The notes below the pieces were generated by a model. It was not told the DNA's origin. It saw only the letters and a program-made list of their open reading frames with translations, and did no database searches. DNA of 64,000 nucleotides from Tubulanus polymorphus (taxonomy: Eukaryota; Nemertea; Palaeonemertea; Tubulaniformes; Tubulanidae). The stretch covers positions 3,596,001 to 3,660,000 of the forward strand of contig NC_134026.1 of NCBI RefSeq assembly GCF_964204645.1, read 5' to 3'. The position numbers and the translations under genes are program-made. This document shows positions 22,484 through 33,495 of this stretch, piece by piece (position 1 is the stretch's first letter; every line of letters starts with the position of its first letter).

Positions 22484-24802
22484 TTATTTCATCTGAGCAA
22501 TCGAATAATCCATGAGAGCCTGCAAAGCGCCATCCGTTTCGCGCATATTCTGTTGTAATTTCGTCATTTGTGCTTGTAACATCGCCATTTGTGATTGAAG
22601 ATGTAGAACTAGATTATACTGTTTAATAGGATTGAACTCCTCTTCATTCGGTGTCTCAGATGCAGCCGGATTGTTTGGAGAATCTATTTCATCTGGTTTT
22701 GTTTCTGTTGTTTCTTTTTCTGTCACTATCGAACTTTCGGTGGCTGAAGTTTCTAAAACTGGAATTTCTGGTACTGTAGTTTCTGGTGCTGGAAGCCCAG
22801 GCTCTAGAGCATCTGGAGCTGATGGTGGAACTTCTGACGCTAGTTCTGGAGAGTGCGCCGCAGCCGCAGGAGCTGGCTCTGAGGCTGGTGCCGTAGCCTC
22901 ATGAGCTGGTCCTGGGACTGCTGCTGGGGCTGGTGCCGCAGCTTCAGGAGCTGGCTCTGTGGTTGATGCCGCAGTTTCAGGAGCTGGAGATGGAACCTCT
23001 GGCACTGGTGCAGGAGCCTCAGAAGCTGGGTCAGGAGCTGATGATGGAACCTCTGGCACTGGTTCTGGGGCCTCAGGAGCCGATGATGGAACTTCTGGTA
23101 CTGGAGCCTCAGGAGCCGATGATGGAACTTCTACTACTGGTGCTGGAGCCTCGGGAGCTGGTTCAGGTGTTTGAGTTTCTGGAGATGGCACCGCAGCCTC
23201 AGGTGCTGGCTCTGTGGCTGGTGCCGCAGCCTCAGGAGCTGGCTCTGTGGCTGGTGCCGCAGCCTCAGGAGCTGGCTCTGTGACTGGTGCCGCAGCCTCA
23301 GGAGCTTGTTCTGTGGCTGGTGTCGCAGCCTCAGGAGCTGGCTCTGTGGCTGGTGCCGCAGCCTCAGGAGCTGGCTCTGTGACTGGTGCCGAAGCCTCAG
23401 GAGCTTGTTCTGTGGCTGGTGCCGCAGCCTCAGGAGCTGGCTCTGTGGCTGGTGCCGCAGCCTCAGGAGCTTGTTCTGTGGCTGGTGCCGCAGCCTCAGG
23501 AGCTTGTTCTGTGGCTGGTGCCGCAGCCTCAGGAGCTGGCTCTGTGGCTGGTGCCGCAGCCTCAGGAGCTTGTTCTGTGGCTGGTGTCGCAGCCTCAGGA
23601 GCTGGTTCTGGGGCTGGTGTCGTAGCTTCAGGAGCTGGCAATGGAATTTCTGGCACTGGTACTGGAGCCTCAGGAGCCGATGATGGAACTTCCACTACTG
23701 GTGCAGGAGCCTCAGGAGCCAGTTCAGTCATTGGTGCTGATGTTTCTGGAGACGATGCTGGGGCTCCAGGAGCTGGTTCTGGTGCTGGTCCTGGGGCATC
23801 TGGTGCAGGAGTTTCGGGAGCTGGTGCTGGGATCTCTGGAACTAGGACTGACGCATCTGGCACTGGTGCTGAAGTTTCTGGGGCTGATTCCGGAGTGTCC
23901 GGTGTTGTGACTGGGGTTTCTGGCACTGGTGCTGGGGTTTCTGGAGCCGGAGTTTCTGGAACTGGTTCTGGGGTTTGTGGTGCTGGATGAGGGGTATCTG
24001 GGGCAGGTTGAAGAGTTTCTGGGGCTGGCTGTGGAATTTCTGGAGCTGGAGCAGGGTCTTCTGGAGCTGGAGCTTCTGGTAACGGTGCAGGAGTTTCTAT
24101 GACTGGGGCTGGTGCTGGAGTATCTGGAACTGGTGCTGGAATTCCTGGAGCTGGCGCTGGTTTAGCCGCTGAGCCTTTAACTTTAGTCACTTGTGATTTG
24201 GCTTTAAATAATAGTACATAAAATCGGATTTATAAATTCACATTTCATCATGACTACCTGAGAGTAAGAAGACTGTTCAGTCTCACCTGTTTTCTGTCCT
24301 TTCGCGGGTTTTCCTGCCGTTGGCCCTTTATTTGTGCTTGCAGCTGGTTTACTTTTGGCATCAGCCTTGCCAGGAATCTTCGTCGGTTTGGAAGCCTTCG
24401 GCGCGTCTGCCTAAAAATTCACGAATTTATATAGGTTATCACGATGTATCAATGTACTCCGGCTTCGTTAGGTTCACATTACTCGATGCGCATTTTCTGC
24501 TTCCATTATTAAAAACGACCGTAAAACATACTCTACCGTAATGATTACCGTAACTATTTATACCACAGTGACGAATACGTGTGGAAGGTATCGGTAATAA
24601 AATCCAGGAGCGGGTAATCAAATATGTATACATATATATATTTATCGTGAACATTGTAATCGGGGCATTAAAACTCCTACGTCGAATTTCTGAGCTGTTT
24701 CTCATCTGACCGTCTAGACCATTCGCATACCAAGAGATGCAACAGGTGCGGTTGAAATATCACCTGATGATGATACGAGTTCCATTCTATATCGAAACTC
24801 AT
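22484..24802 (-). CDS. Pro/Ala/Glu-rich tandem-repeat protein with C-terminal coiled coil
   Basis: Coding exons 24764-24802, 24287-24410 and 22484-24201 join in frame to 1881 nt (626 aa). Exons 2 and 3 are well supported; exon 1 ('MSFDIEWNSYHHQ', donor CAG|GTGATA) is inferred from phase and the ATG. The N-terminal part is basic and Lys/Ala/Pro-rich ('ADAPKASKPTKIPGK'). The middle is a long APAPE-type low-complexity region containing 14 exact-length 11-residue repeats (consensus PAPEAAAPATE, first residue P or Q). The last 50 residues are different: 'FNPIKQYNLVLHLQSQMAML' followed by a Gln/Met/Leu heptad stretch, probably a coiled coil for self-association. No family was recognised; there is no signal peptide or membrane span. 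Extended acidic PAPE repeats elsewhere act as stiff spacers, which is one possible role here. Confidence 0.8.
23177..23638 (-). repeat. 14 x 33-bp coding tandem repeat
   Basis: 462 bp made of fourteen 33-bp units without indels, each coding 11 residues around PAPEAAAPATE. Units differ mostly at the P/Q first residue (CCA versus CAA) and at A/T/S/V positions. Two copies of an APVVEVPSSAPEAPVP block flank the array, a second, older level of duplication. Confidence 0.9.
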
Positions 24803-24815
24803 TCCCTATGCCTCA

Positions 24816-24834
24816 ATCTATCTATCTATCTATC
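24816..24834. repeat. ATCT tetranucleotide microsatellite
   Basis: About 4.5 copies of ATCT, ending 14 nt upstream of the proposed ATG of the repeat-protein gene, so probably in its 5' UTR or promoter. Confidence 0.75.
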
Positions 24835-24969
24835 CATTATATCTGTAGTATCTATCAGTAATAATGCACTTAGATGAGTTTGGTTTTTGTTTTTTTCCCG
24901 ATCCGTTGGTCTCATTTGCGAACATAGCTGTAAATCATACTGTTAATTAAATCTAGCACTGAACCAAGC

Positions 24970-25155
24970 CTAGAATGTAATAAATGTTGTCTTGGTTCTA
25001 ACTCTTAAGTAAGAAATTGTTCTTTTTTCTTCATCAGAAGCTCCCATCCCCTTTTCCTTGTCTACCACTTGGGCCTTATTTCTTTTAGCCTCATAAACCC
25101 TACAAGCACGAACAAGTAAATACTTCTCCGCGAATTTTAACAAATATGATTGATA
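24970..25155 (-). CDS. Possible exon, unrecognised
   Basis: A 61-codon frame opens right after an acceptor-like TTTAGCGATTTAG and reads 'KFAEKYLLVRACRVYEAKRN' followed by a Lys/Glu-rich part. It lies just 5' of the repeat-protein gene on the same strand. No strong donor is inside it; the best in-phase candidates (GTG|GTAGAC and similar) are weak. It could be an unlinked terminal exon or chance. Confidence 0.15.
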   Translation of the reverse strand, partial: YQSYLLKFAEKYLLVRACRVYEAKRNKAQVVDKEKGMGASDEEKRTISYLRVRTKTTFITF

Positions 25156-26749
25156 CTAAATCGCTAAAGATTGATACCACGACGTTTCGGCTGTTTCAGG
25201 GTTCTACCTGGCTCGATAAGATTAATATTTCACGCTAAAAAACCAATCGGATGTCGATTTCGCAGAACAAAATTACTGCAATATCGAATTCGACGAAGAG
25301 AACTAATTGCACTTACCATAATTCTTCGATGAATTGAACAAGATATTGTGGAAAGGGTCCGAATTGTAGTTGAACACACGTATACTGTAGAATATACCCG
25401 ATATTCACAGGTTCCTCGCCTCCAGACGTAATGAACCTTGTGTAAATGACTGGATATAAATACCTTAAGCAATATAAGCGTGCATGATATATGTAAACGT
25501 ACCTACAAAGTTACTGCAGACCATTCCTACCATACCGGATGTTGGACTAGGGCCCATTTCTTTTCGTCATAGACATTGTACGTAGTCGGGTTCTTTATTT
25601 TTGATCTGGTGGCATCGTCTTGACTTGGTAAAACTTTGCAATGAATCGCGAACGATGAGAGTGATATTTGACATTGATTATGTCCCACAATCACGAAATC
25701 TAATTTTTTCTTTTAAATGTCGTAACGTTAAGATTTTTCAAGAATCCGAATTTTCGGTTTTTAACTAAAAATTCCAATGAATTTAATGAATAATTTAATA
25801 ATGATAATTAATGAGGAGATAGAAATCATCAAAGGGGATGATAAAAAGGGAAAGCCAGAGATAATAGCTGGATCCCAGCGAAAATAGCTGGATTCTAATA
25901 AATAATCTAATAAATCTTAACGTTACGATATTTATAAGAAAGTATATGTTGTATATTTATGCATCGCTTTCTTATTCTTTCTCATCCCTTCGTGTTAATG
26001 CAGTTACGTGGTCTAAGAATGGATTTATATAGAAAGACATTCCTTCAAAACCTTCCCGATTAAGTCATTTATAGGTTTGAAATCATGGATGGATGATTGA
26101 CAGAAACCGAGTCTGCTGCTTTTTCTTGATAAACAAAACGCGCCTCTATAAGTGTATTTACAGTACACGATTCGTGTTTTGTCATCAAACCTGCAGGAAA
26201 ATGGATCCGATTTCGGAAAAAAACTTGCTTAAACCAAAATGTAAAGTTAATATAACGTAGAGTAATGATTTTTCAGCGAGGGTCTGTTTCATTTCTAGGC
26301 CCACCCAAGCCAAAAGCCACGAAATGATATATATCAAAATCAACTGCATGCATTTTGTACACATGCATAAAACCCGGTTTATCGGATATTGTCTTACTTG
26401 GAGAATATACCATGAACATTGAATAAATGAAAACATCCACACACACGTCGTAAAGATGTTAACATATTTACACAGAGGAGTGATACTTCTACTTGCGTCA
26501 TTTCAGTAATTCATCATAGCGTCAACACATAATAGTTTCATATATACTTGTTTTTGCCATTAGCGGAGATTTAACGCTAACACAAGTCACCTCCCGGACC
26601 GAATCAATCTAACCATCAACCGAATTCAAACATATTCTTTAGGGATGAAAATGTCCCCCATTTCACCGAAAGAGGATAATACGATATGTAAACTCGATTT
26701 ATTCGGACACGGATTGAACTATTTTTGTTTCCATGGAATGTGAATTTGT

Positions 26750-26776
26750 GTCACATATGTCATAGTCACATATGTC
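26750..26776. repeat. Duplicated 12-mer GTCACATATGTC
   Basis: Two perfect copies (26750-26761 and 26765-26776) three bases apart. Each is nearly palindromic around a CATATG E-box. Confidence 0.6.
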
Positions 26777-29700
26777 GTATAAAAAGGACAGGCTTTCTAC
26801 CTTGTGTTGTTACGTTCACGTGTACAGATGCACGTAACAATACGTATTAACCTTTTGCCCTTTATACCAAATGCTTGATTTCACAAGAATGGTCCCGAAC
26901 TGACCTTTGCCGATACAGCAGTGGCTTTAGCGAGCTGACAGACGCGCATGACGAGTCGCAAATATCGAGCATGAGATTAAAAGTTAAAATTTTTGAATTT
27001 TGATATCATAGTCAACATAACTTACGTACTAAAAATCTTTCAGATCATCAATTTCAAATAATTCTTTATACATTTTCTGTAAAGTAGACTATACTTGATT
27101 AAAAGGAAATTGATTTTCTGTAAGGAAAACCTCAGAAATTAACTCAGTTATTCAGAAATAACTACGTAATAAAAAGGTCATTTTTTGTGACAAAAAGACA
27201 GTATACGGCAGGCTCCAGGAGAATCGTCAATAAAGTGCTGCCCTCATCGTAGATAATATGAACTATTAACACGCAAAACGGTGGGACTGGTTGGATGCGA
27301 GTGGGAGAAATAACAACTGCAGTTATTGGGATTTGTTCGTTTCAGCATTAAAACATCGTAAAATCCGTCAAGGGGGGATTACGCAATGCATGTCATAAAT
27401 TTCAATCGTTTTATTTGCCTTTTTAATTGAAGCAAATTTAACGAATATAAACTCCCCATTTCACTATCATTAATTGTTTCAGAATTATCATTTTACGATT
27501 ATTAAAGGTTGTTGTAGTTTTCGCGGTTTCGCGCTGTTTAGAAGAGTGCGTTTATACGGCGTTATAGCTGTGATTTACAGTCGGTTTTGATGAGAAAGCC
27601 GCAGTTGACGCCACTATTCGAACCTATTGAAATTCATATATAAATCAACCTGCCTGAAATTCTAAAACAAACCAAGATTCGAATTACACGTGCTTTTGCG
27701 GGAAAATCATACTTTCGATAAGTATAATTGTTTTATGTCGCGAGGGCACGTTTTTTTCCGATAACTTTGTTATCGGGCGTTCAAACAGCGAAGTGATACC
27801 CGTGCGTGTTATTCAACTGCACGTCGCACACAATTCGTGTTAACTTTCTATTGGCGCGTAGAAATTCCTTACAGGCAGAAAAGTTTCCCGCGAAAGTGTC
27901 GAAGAAATGCGAATCCACGATAAAGGCGTATACGCGGTAAATTGCGATGACAGATGCAGTTTGCGGTTCTCCAGACATGTCAAGCTGTATCTTAGAGCTA
28001 ATGTAGTTTTCTCCACGGTCGCTCAAATTACACCTTTACTTCGTTATAATTCATCAGTTGGCATAATCAGTTTGTTCGACCTGTCAGAATTACTGCCAAT
28101 CTAATGAAAAATGCAAGACAAACTGACTTCGCCACGTAAAACTAGCAGATATAGTGTTGTGACCAAACAAGAATCGGGTATCAGCAAATTAACTTTCTAT
28201 CAAATACGCGACGGTCGAGTGAAATTGATTTCTTTAATGATAAAACGTGGCCTGCATGACATAGTGAGTTGACTCACAAGTCCACAAGTGCCTGCCTGCT
28301 TATGATTCTATTCTTTTTTTGCCTGAAAATCCCCATAAATTCATATTCTATTTCGCATTGATATAAATCGGAATTAGAATTATTAATATTCACAAATTCG
28401 ACGGATGGTTTTTTCAAGATCGTCGCCAGCCGCGAACACCTACGACAGTCTTAACGTGAGAACTGAAAAAATGCATAAATCAGAGAGAATTTTATTACAT
28501 TTTGACCGAGTAATCCCTTGCATAATACGACTCGGAAATTACAATTAATCTGCGGTTTCCTGACAAAACCGATCGGTGAAGTAACATATCCCGGTCGGCT
28601 TCCAGCGCTCTTCGTTTCAATAACAGCGCCATAAACACACTTTTGAATCGCGCCGGGCGACGAACCGCAGTCTCGAATTTCGATTATTGTCCCCATTGTT
28701 TGTAACTGACATCCGTGCATCAGTTTACGGGATTATATCTAATATAGAAAAACTGCCGCCGCGTCGATATTACAATTCTATGATGAAAAAAAATCGTCGA
28801 TTGAATGATTTGAATATGACAGACGTGGATTGAGTTAAGTCCTGCGGTTTCTGTCATTATTGACGGCTTCGGGCGGGATTCGAGGCTGATCTATTATTCG
28901 CGGTTTATTGAATCTTGTTTGAAGAGTTCGTTGTCTTTTAATGTCGCGGTAGAATATTATACTGTCCTCCTCGCAGATGCAATAACCCGATGGTTGATAA
29001 TCCACTTGTAAGCCCCCGTTAATCAGAACGCGGATTAATACACGTGAGTGATTGGTATATAATGATAGCTGTCGAATGAATAATTGAAAAATATATCAGT
29101 TTTGTCGTTTGGATACGATCGACACCGATACCGATCAAAGACTTTGATTTCCAATATCGAGTCGTCGCTGATTAAAAGGCATTATATTATATCATTAGTG
29201 AATATTACCAAGCTAGGGGTAGATGTCGCCAAATCCATAGGAGTAAATTCTTAATAGAAGTAAATTCAATCTTGCGAACCTGTAAGCTCAAAAACTATTG
29301 ATTAGGAAACTCGTCAACTCGAAGTAACTATTTTGAACAGAAACTGCAATTACAGTAATTGATAAGGTCACACGGCCGGGGCAAATTCGTATTTTGGTTT
29401 TCATCTGTTCACCGGGGTCAGGTCAGTCGTGTTTTTACAACACGAACCGTCGACATTGCGTAAACAGCCAGGTGATAATACCGGATATAGCCCATTACTT
29501 CTTGTTTCTGGTTTATATGTTATTTTATGGCCCGATCATGTCGAGATGGTCGGAAATTTCCTCGTTCACATTAAGCATTCATTAAGCCGACTAAATGGCG
29601 ATGATTGTACGTATATCCAGTCATTAACACCGAGTTAATTGAACGAGTAAGCGCCATTTCGTGCTGGAGCTACCATTATGGGCTCAACGCATGATATCTG

Positions 29701-30023
29701 ATAAATCCATCACCATATAAGAGACATTGGAATGTCAAAGTGAAACCTCCAAAACTCGTCATTTAGCACGTACCCGTATTTACTCGTATATACATCATGC
29801 CGACGATATGCGTAATTACGAAGTCATAACTTTCAAAGCCACCGCTTATTTGACACGGGAAAGTTTGGGCTCTCAGTATTCCATCGTGTTTTTGTTTCGT
29901 TTTTTTTTCTACTTCGAAAATCTTCCCAGGCTTTTCCAGCTCTTCAATCAGATCACAATTATGGGGTATTCTCGTAGAAATAGTTCAAACTTTACTGCTG
30001 TTGTTATACCGTTTGTTTTGAAG

Positions 30024-30136
30024 CTTTGAAAATTCTAGACGAAGTTGTTAATCTTTGGGAGAATGAGAAAAAGGCGCACATGACGTACGCAACCAACCTC
30101 TCACCTAAAGCATTCTCACCTTGGAGTTATAAGACT
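30024..30136 (+). CDS. Possible internal exon, unrecognised
   Basis: A 113-nt open block between a pyrimidine-rich tract ending TTTTGAAG and a full-consensus donor ACT|GTAAGT. It reads 'LKILDEVVNLWENEKKAHMT' then 'YATNLSPKAFSPWSYKT', which looks like real protein (amphipathic helix, then Pro/Trp). Phase runs 1 to 0. No neighbouring exon was identified and the family was not recognised. Confidence 0.3.
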
Positions 30137-31858
30137 GTAAGTTTTCACATACTGAAAGAACTATGTTATAGGGTGTGGCCATGATGTACGTGTATCTAAG
30201 ATACAATATGCGCTCTTATAATCAGGATTTCATGAGCGGTAGCATACTTTAATTTGATTAACACCCGTTATTAGTACGCTGAGAAGGCTGACGTGTTTGT
30301 TAAAATAATGACATTTTCATTAACTACCGCTGTACAGTAATAATAACACCGTGTCGACAAATATGAACAGAAGGTGCTTACAACCACACAGAATCCGCGA
30401 CAGAGTTGGGATTCATTTACCAGAAATTACAGCTTTTGTGGCAACGTCGATGGCTACGTCAATAATGGCTGCCAGTCGTTTTAATTAAGTCACGTTTGAT
30501 AATATTTGTAAACATTTGCTCCGGTATAAATCCTGGTTTTATGATCAGTTGGTCTGTGTTGTCGGTCAGAGGTACTAAAACCACAAAAAATGAATTGCAG
30601 TTGACAACCGCAGCCCTCATGCGTCATTAGATGACCGCTTATTGTGAAATCCTTCGCCGACTCGCTTTCTTTGAGACAATTAAGTCTCCTTTTACTCAAC
30701 GTAGCGTATTCTAATATCAAAATGGTCCATATAAGTAATATATAATTGATAAAAGGACACTTAATTCCTCAAATACTTCGTACACGAATCCTTATTTTAG
30801 ATAGGCCTGAAAGGAATCAAAAAAAGTTTCATTTGTTTAAGTAGTTTCAAATGATTGTAACGGTAGGTTTTAGAGGCAGAGGATGAGAGACAAAATGCAA
30901 TGATGCAGAGAACGATTCGACTCGCAGTCGATGACGATCAACAATAGAATTCGGCTACAATCATCCAACCGTATGCCGTTCACTGTTTTTATTGTTTAAT
31001 CTTAAGGGTGACAGATTTGATAAATATTTCATTGCGCGTTCGCCGAACGTTTTGTTAATTCCTCGATGGCGATGAGTAGTTTGTTTACTCTGTATCACGG
31101 ACAATGTCAAATTCGACAGCAATCAGCGATGAATTCAGCTCTCTTTGCGAGTTATACCAATATTTGGAGAAAATTTGCCGTTTGAAAGATGAACGCCGGT
31201 CTTTGTAAGATAGTTAGTCATGCGTCAATTGCGAGAGTGGAGCGAGCGATGTAAATCTGTTGGGATCTGGCGTTTTCAATGTACTGGTAAATATTGGACC
31301 ATTGCATGTACAACTCATCAGTAAAATGAAGGCCTGGTACTTGTTGAGTCAGTCACCATAAAATGCGCTCTTATCATCATCATTGCGCTAACGACATCAG
31401 CGTCTATTTCACCAACAACCGACGTCAACCAAAAAGTTCCATCAAGATCAACATCGAACTTAGTAGAAGTTGGTCGAAAATCAAACGTCACAACATTTTG
31501 TTATTATTTCATCGTCAATAAATGAAAAAGAATGTACTTTTTTTTTCATGTACACAGATTCATATCCAGTGTTTTACGATTTGGGGAATTTGGGACGTTA
31601 TACGATTTGGATTATTCAATGTTTAGTAGAATGGCTTACATGGGGACGGTTTCGTTTTAGAGTACACTGCAAGATTTCACAGAGGAACGACTTACAAGTT
31701 TCATTAGTCATCCTCGAACAATACCGATGTCAACTCATTCTGTAAAACGGGTCCTTGGTCTCTGGACTCATATGGAACGTTATGTTGTATCTCGACCGCG
31801 CGGAATACTACACTTTAAAATGACGCGCATCGTAAAAAAAAACGTTTCATTCACGGCG

Positions 31859-32314
31859 CTACGAAAAAACTGTTTCGTGTCCGCGGTATACATTCGCATC
31901 AGGTCGATTAATGGGCTGTATTTTTTTGCGCAGTAATCGAATAGATTCGTCCCCAGCGTATTCAAGGATGTGTCGTACACACAAATAATTCGTTAGGCTG
32001 ATACGGGCGCCCGGAATATATGGACTCGTAATTTCATTAATAGCGCGCTTCGTTGACGTCGTGTCCATTCTGAACGTTTTCCCCGGTGTAAAAACCTGAA
32101 TGATACAGCCACGAGCTTCATTCGCTAGTTCTATTTTTATGTCACGTACTACACACATCGAGTACAAACGGTGAATGCGACAAAATTGAATTTGCAGCCA
32201 ATATACCGATAAAACGGGCAGACTGTGACGCCCCACAAGTATTGTACGACGTGCCAAAAGTGACACATCTTCAAAACTGTAAAACGTTTTCGGCGAAGCG
32301 CTATTTTCAATCAT
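31859..32314 (-). CDS. Unrecognised 151-codon ORF
   Basis: An intronless frame starting with ATG ('MIENSASPKTFYSFEDVSLL'). No domain, signal peptide or membrane span stands out. An ORF of this size is not impossible by chance in 64 kb, so it is listed only as a candidate orphan gene. Confidence 0.12.
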   Translation of the reverse strand: MIENSASPKTFYSFEDVSLLARRTILVGRHSLPVLSVYWLQIQFCRIHRLYSMCVVRDIKIELANEARGCIIQVFTPGKTFRMDTTSTKRAINEITSPYIPGARISLTNYLCVRHILEYAGDESIRLLRKKIQPINRPDANVYRGHETVFS

Positions 32315-32994
32315 CTATTATCTGGCTTCGTTTGTTCAAATAGTCACGCATATGTTTTAAATTGATACGGGGAAAATTCGACTTTTGTGATGATGCCTGC
32401 CTACGTTACAATTTTGAAAGAGTCGTTCGATCGAACTTAGAGACGTTGGTACAGTCGAACATAAAGGACCCCAGATATTTGAAGATTTACGTATAGAAAA
32501 GAATAAAGATTTGAGTACACAAATCCGGTCCATTTCTAAGTGCTGTTGTTAAAAGATTGGCCGAGTCGAGGATTCCAAGTGTAGACGGGTCATTTTCCGC
32601 AATGTAAAGGTTTCTTTCGAGATTTCGCCAAAAAATATGCCCTTCATCAAGTAGCACCACCAGTGTACAGGTAAAAACAAATAACAAACCGACTTTTGAC
32701 GTTCAGCAGTCGAAGATACACAATACCTGCCGGAACACCACGCAATTTAGCCAAAACAACAATTATTTTTATAAGCCTTTAATAGCGTTTGTTTTTTTTT
32801 GTCAGAGGACAGGTCCCACTAGCACTTAATGGCATTTCATTTTAACAAATATATTTTTGCTTCATTGGCTGAAGTTGATCGATGATACCTAAATAATTAC
32901 ACGTATCTGAGCCGGCAATTTAGCACGTATGGTGTCGCTGTAACGACCTGAGCTGTCAGACGGCATATGTGCCCATCAAAGCAGATTCGTGACC

Positions 32995-33495
32995 ATGAAT
33001 AAATTAAACCGAATATCCTATCGCATCCTTTTGTTTGCTGCTATGGATCTCTATGTTCAGCGCGATAATTTCAAAGCAGTATGGAAAATTATGATTTCGT
33101 TCGTTTATATAAGGTCAACCAGCGTTTGCCAATTCGAAAAAGAAGCACAGTCCAAATGCGTCCAGTGTGTGGCGCCATCTAGCCTTCTATCTCGGGAAGG
33201 AAAGGTTTATAAGATGTACATTCTTCAAAATTGTTTAAAAGCCGTTTATTCGGTAAATGCACTGAATTGTCATACCGAAGGTCTGAATCGATATGGTAGA
33301 ATAAAAGTTGTATCTACCCATTGCGACCTCAATTCCGCGTTACAAGTTCGAAGTACTCGAAATCGACAAATTGAAACTTGTCGATTTTTTTCGAGCAATT
33401 TTAACAAAAGGTTTTTCTCAGGATTGTTTGGAACGTGTGAAGTGCAAATAGGATACAATCTCAATAGCTTTTGCCGACCCGCGCTTGGTGACTGA
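32995..33495 (+). CDS. Unrecognised ORF of about 166 codons
   Basis: An intronless frame from the ATG at 32995 ('MNKLNRISYRILLFAAMDLY'), with several cysteines and a basic C-terminal half. It overlaps a 130-codon frame on the other strand (33270-33662), so at most one is likely real. No family was recognised. Confidence 0.15.
   Translation: MNKLNRISYRILLFAAMDLYVQRDNFKAVWKIMISFVYIRSTSVCQFEKEAQSKCVQCVAPSSLLSREGKVYKMYILQNCLKAVYSVNALNCHTEGLNRYGRIKVVSTHCDLNSALQVRSTRNRQIETCRFFSSNFNKRFFSGLFGTCEVQIGYNLNSFCRPALGD

Larger units (their letters stand above)
24803..30023. other. Gene-poor interval, first part
   Basis: No recognised gene. Notable items: a 61-codon minus-strand open frame at 24970-25155 rich in charged residues, a duplicated 12-mer at 26750-26776, and a minus-strand ORF at 28451-28720 without recognised homology. 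The rest is AT-rich with scattered chance ORFs. Confidence 0.5.

Noticed and set aside
22632-23990. Long plus-strand ORFs (up to 258 codons, Ala/Gly/Ser- or Leu/Trp-rich) across the repeat-protein gene
   Set aside because: They are reverse complements of the 33-bp Pro/Ala repeats. A stop-free repeat opens several frames at once. The minus frame has splice sites, a distinct non-repeat tail and matching exon phases.
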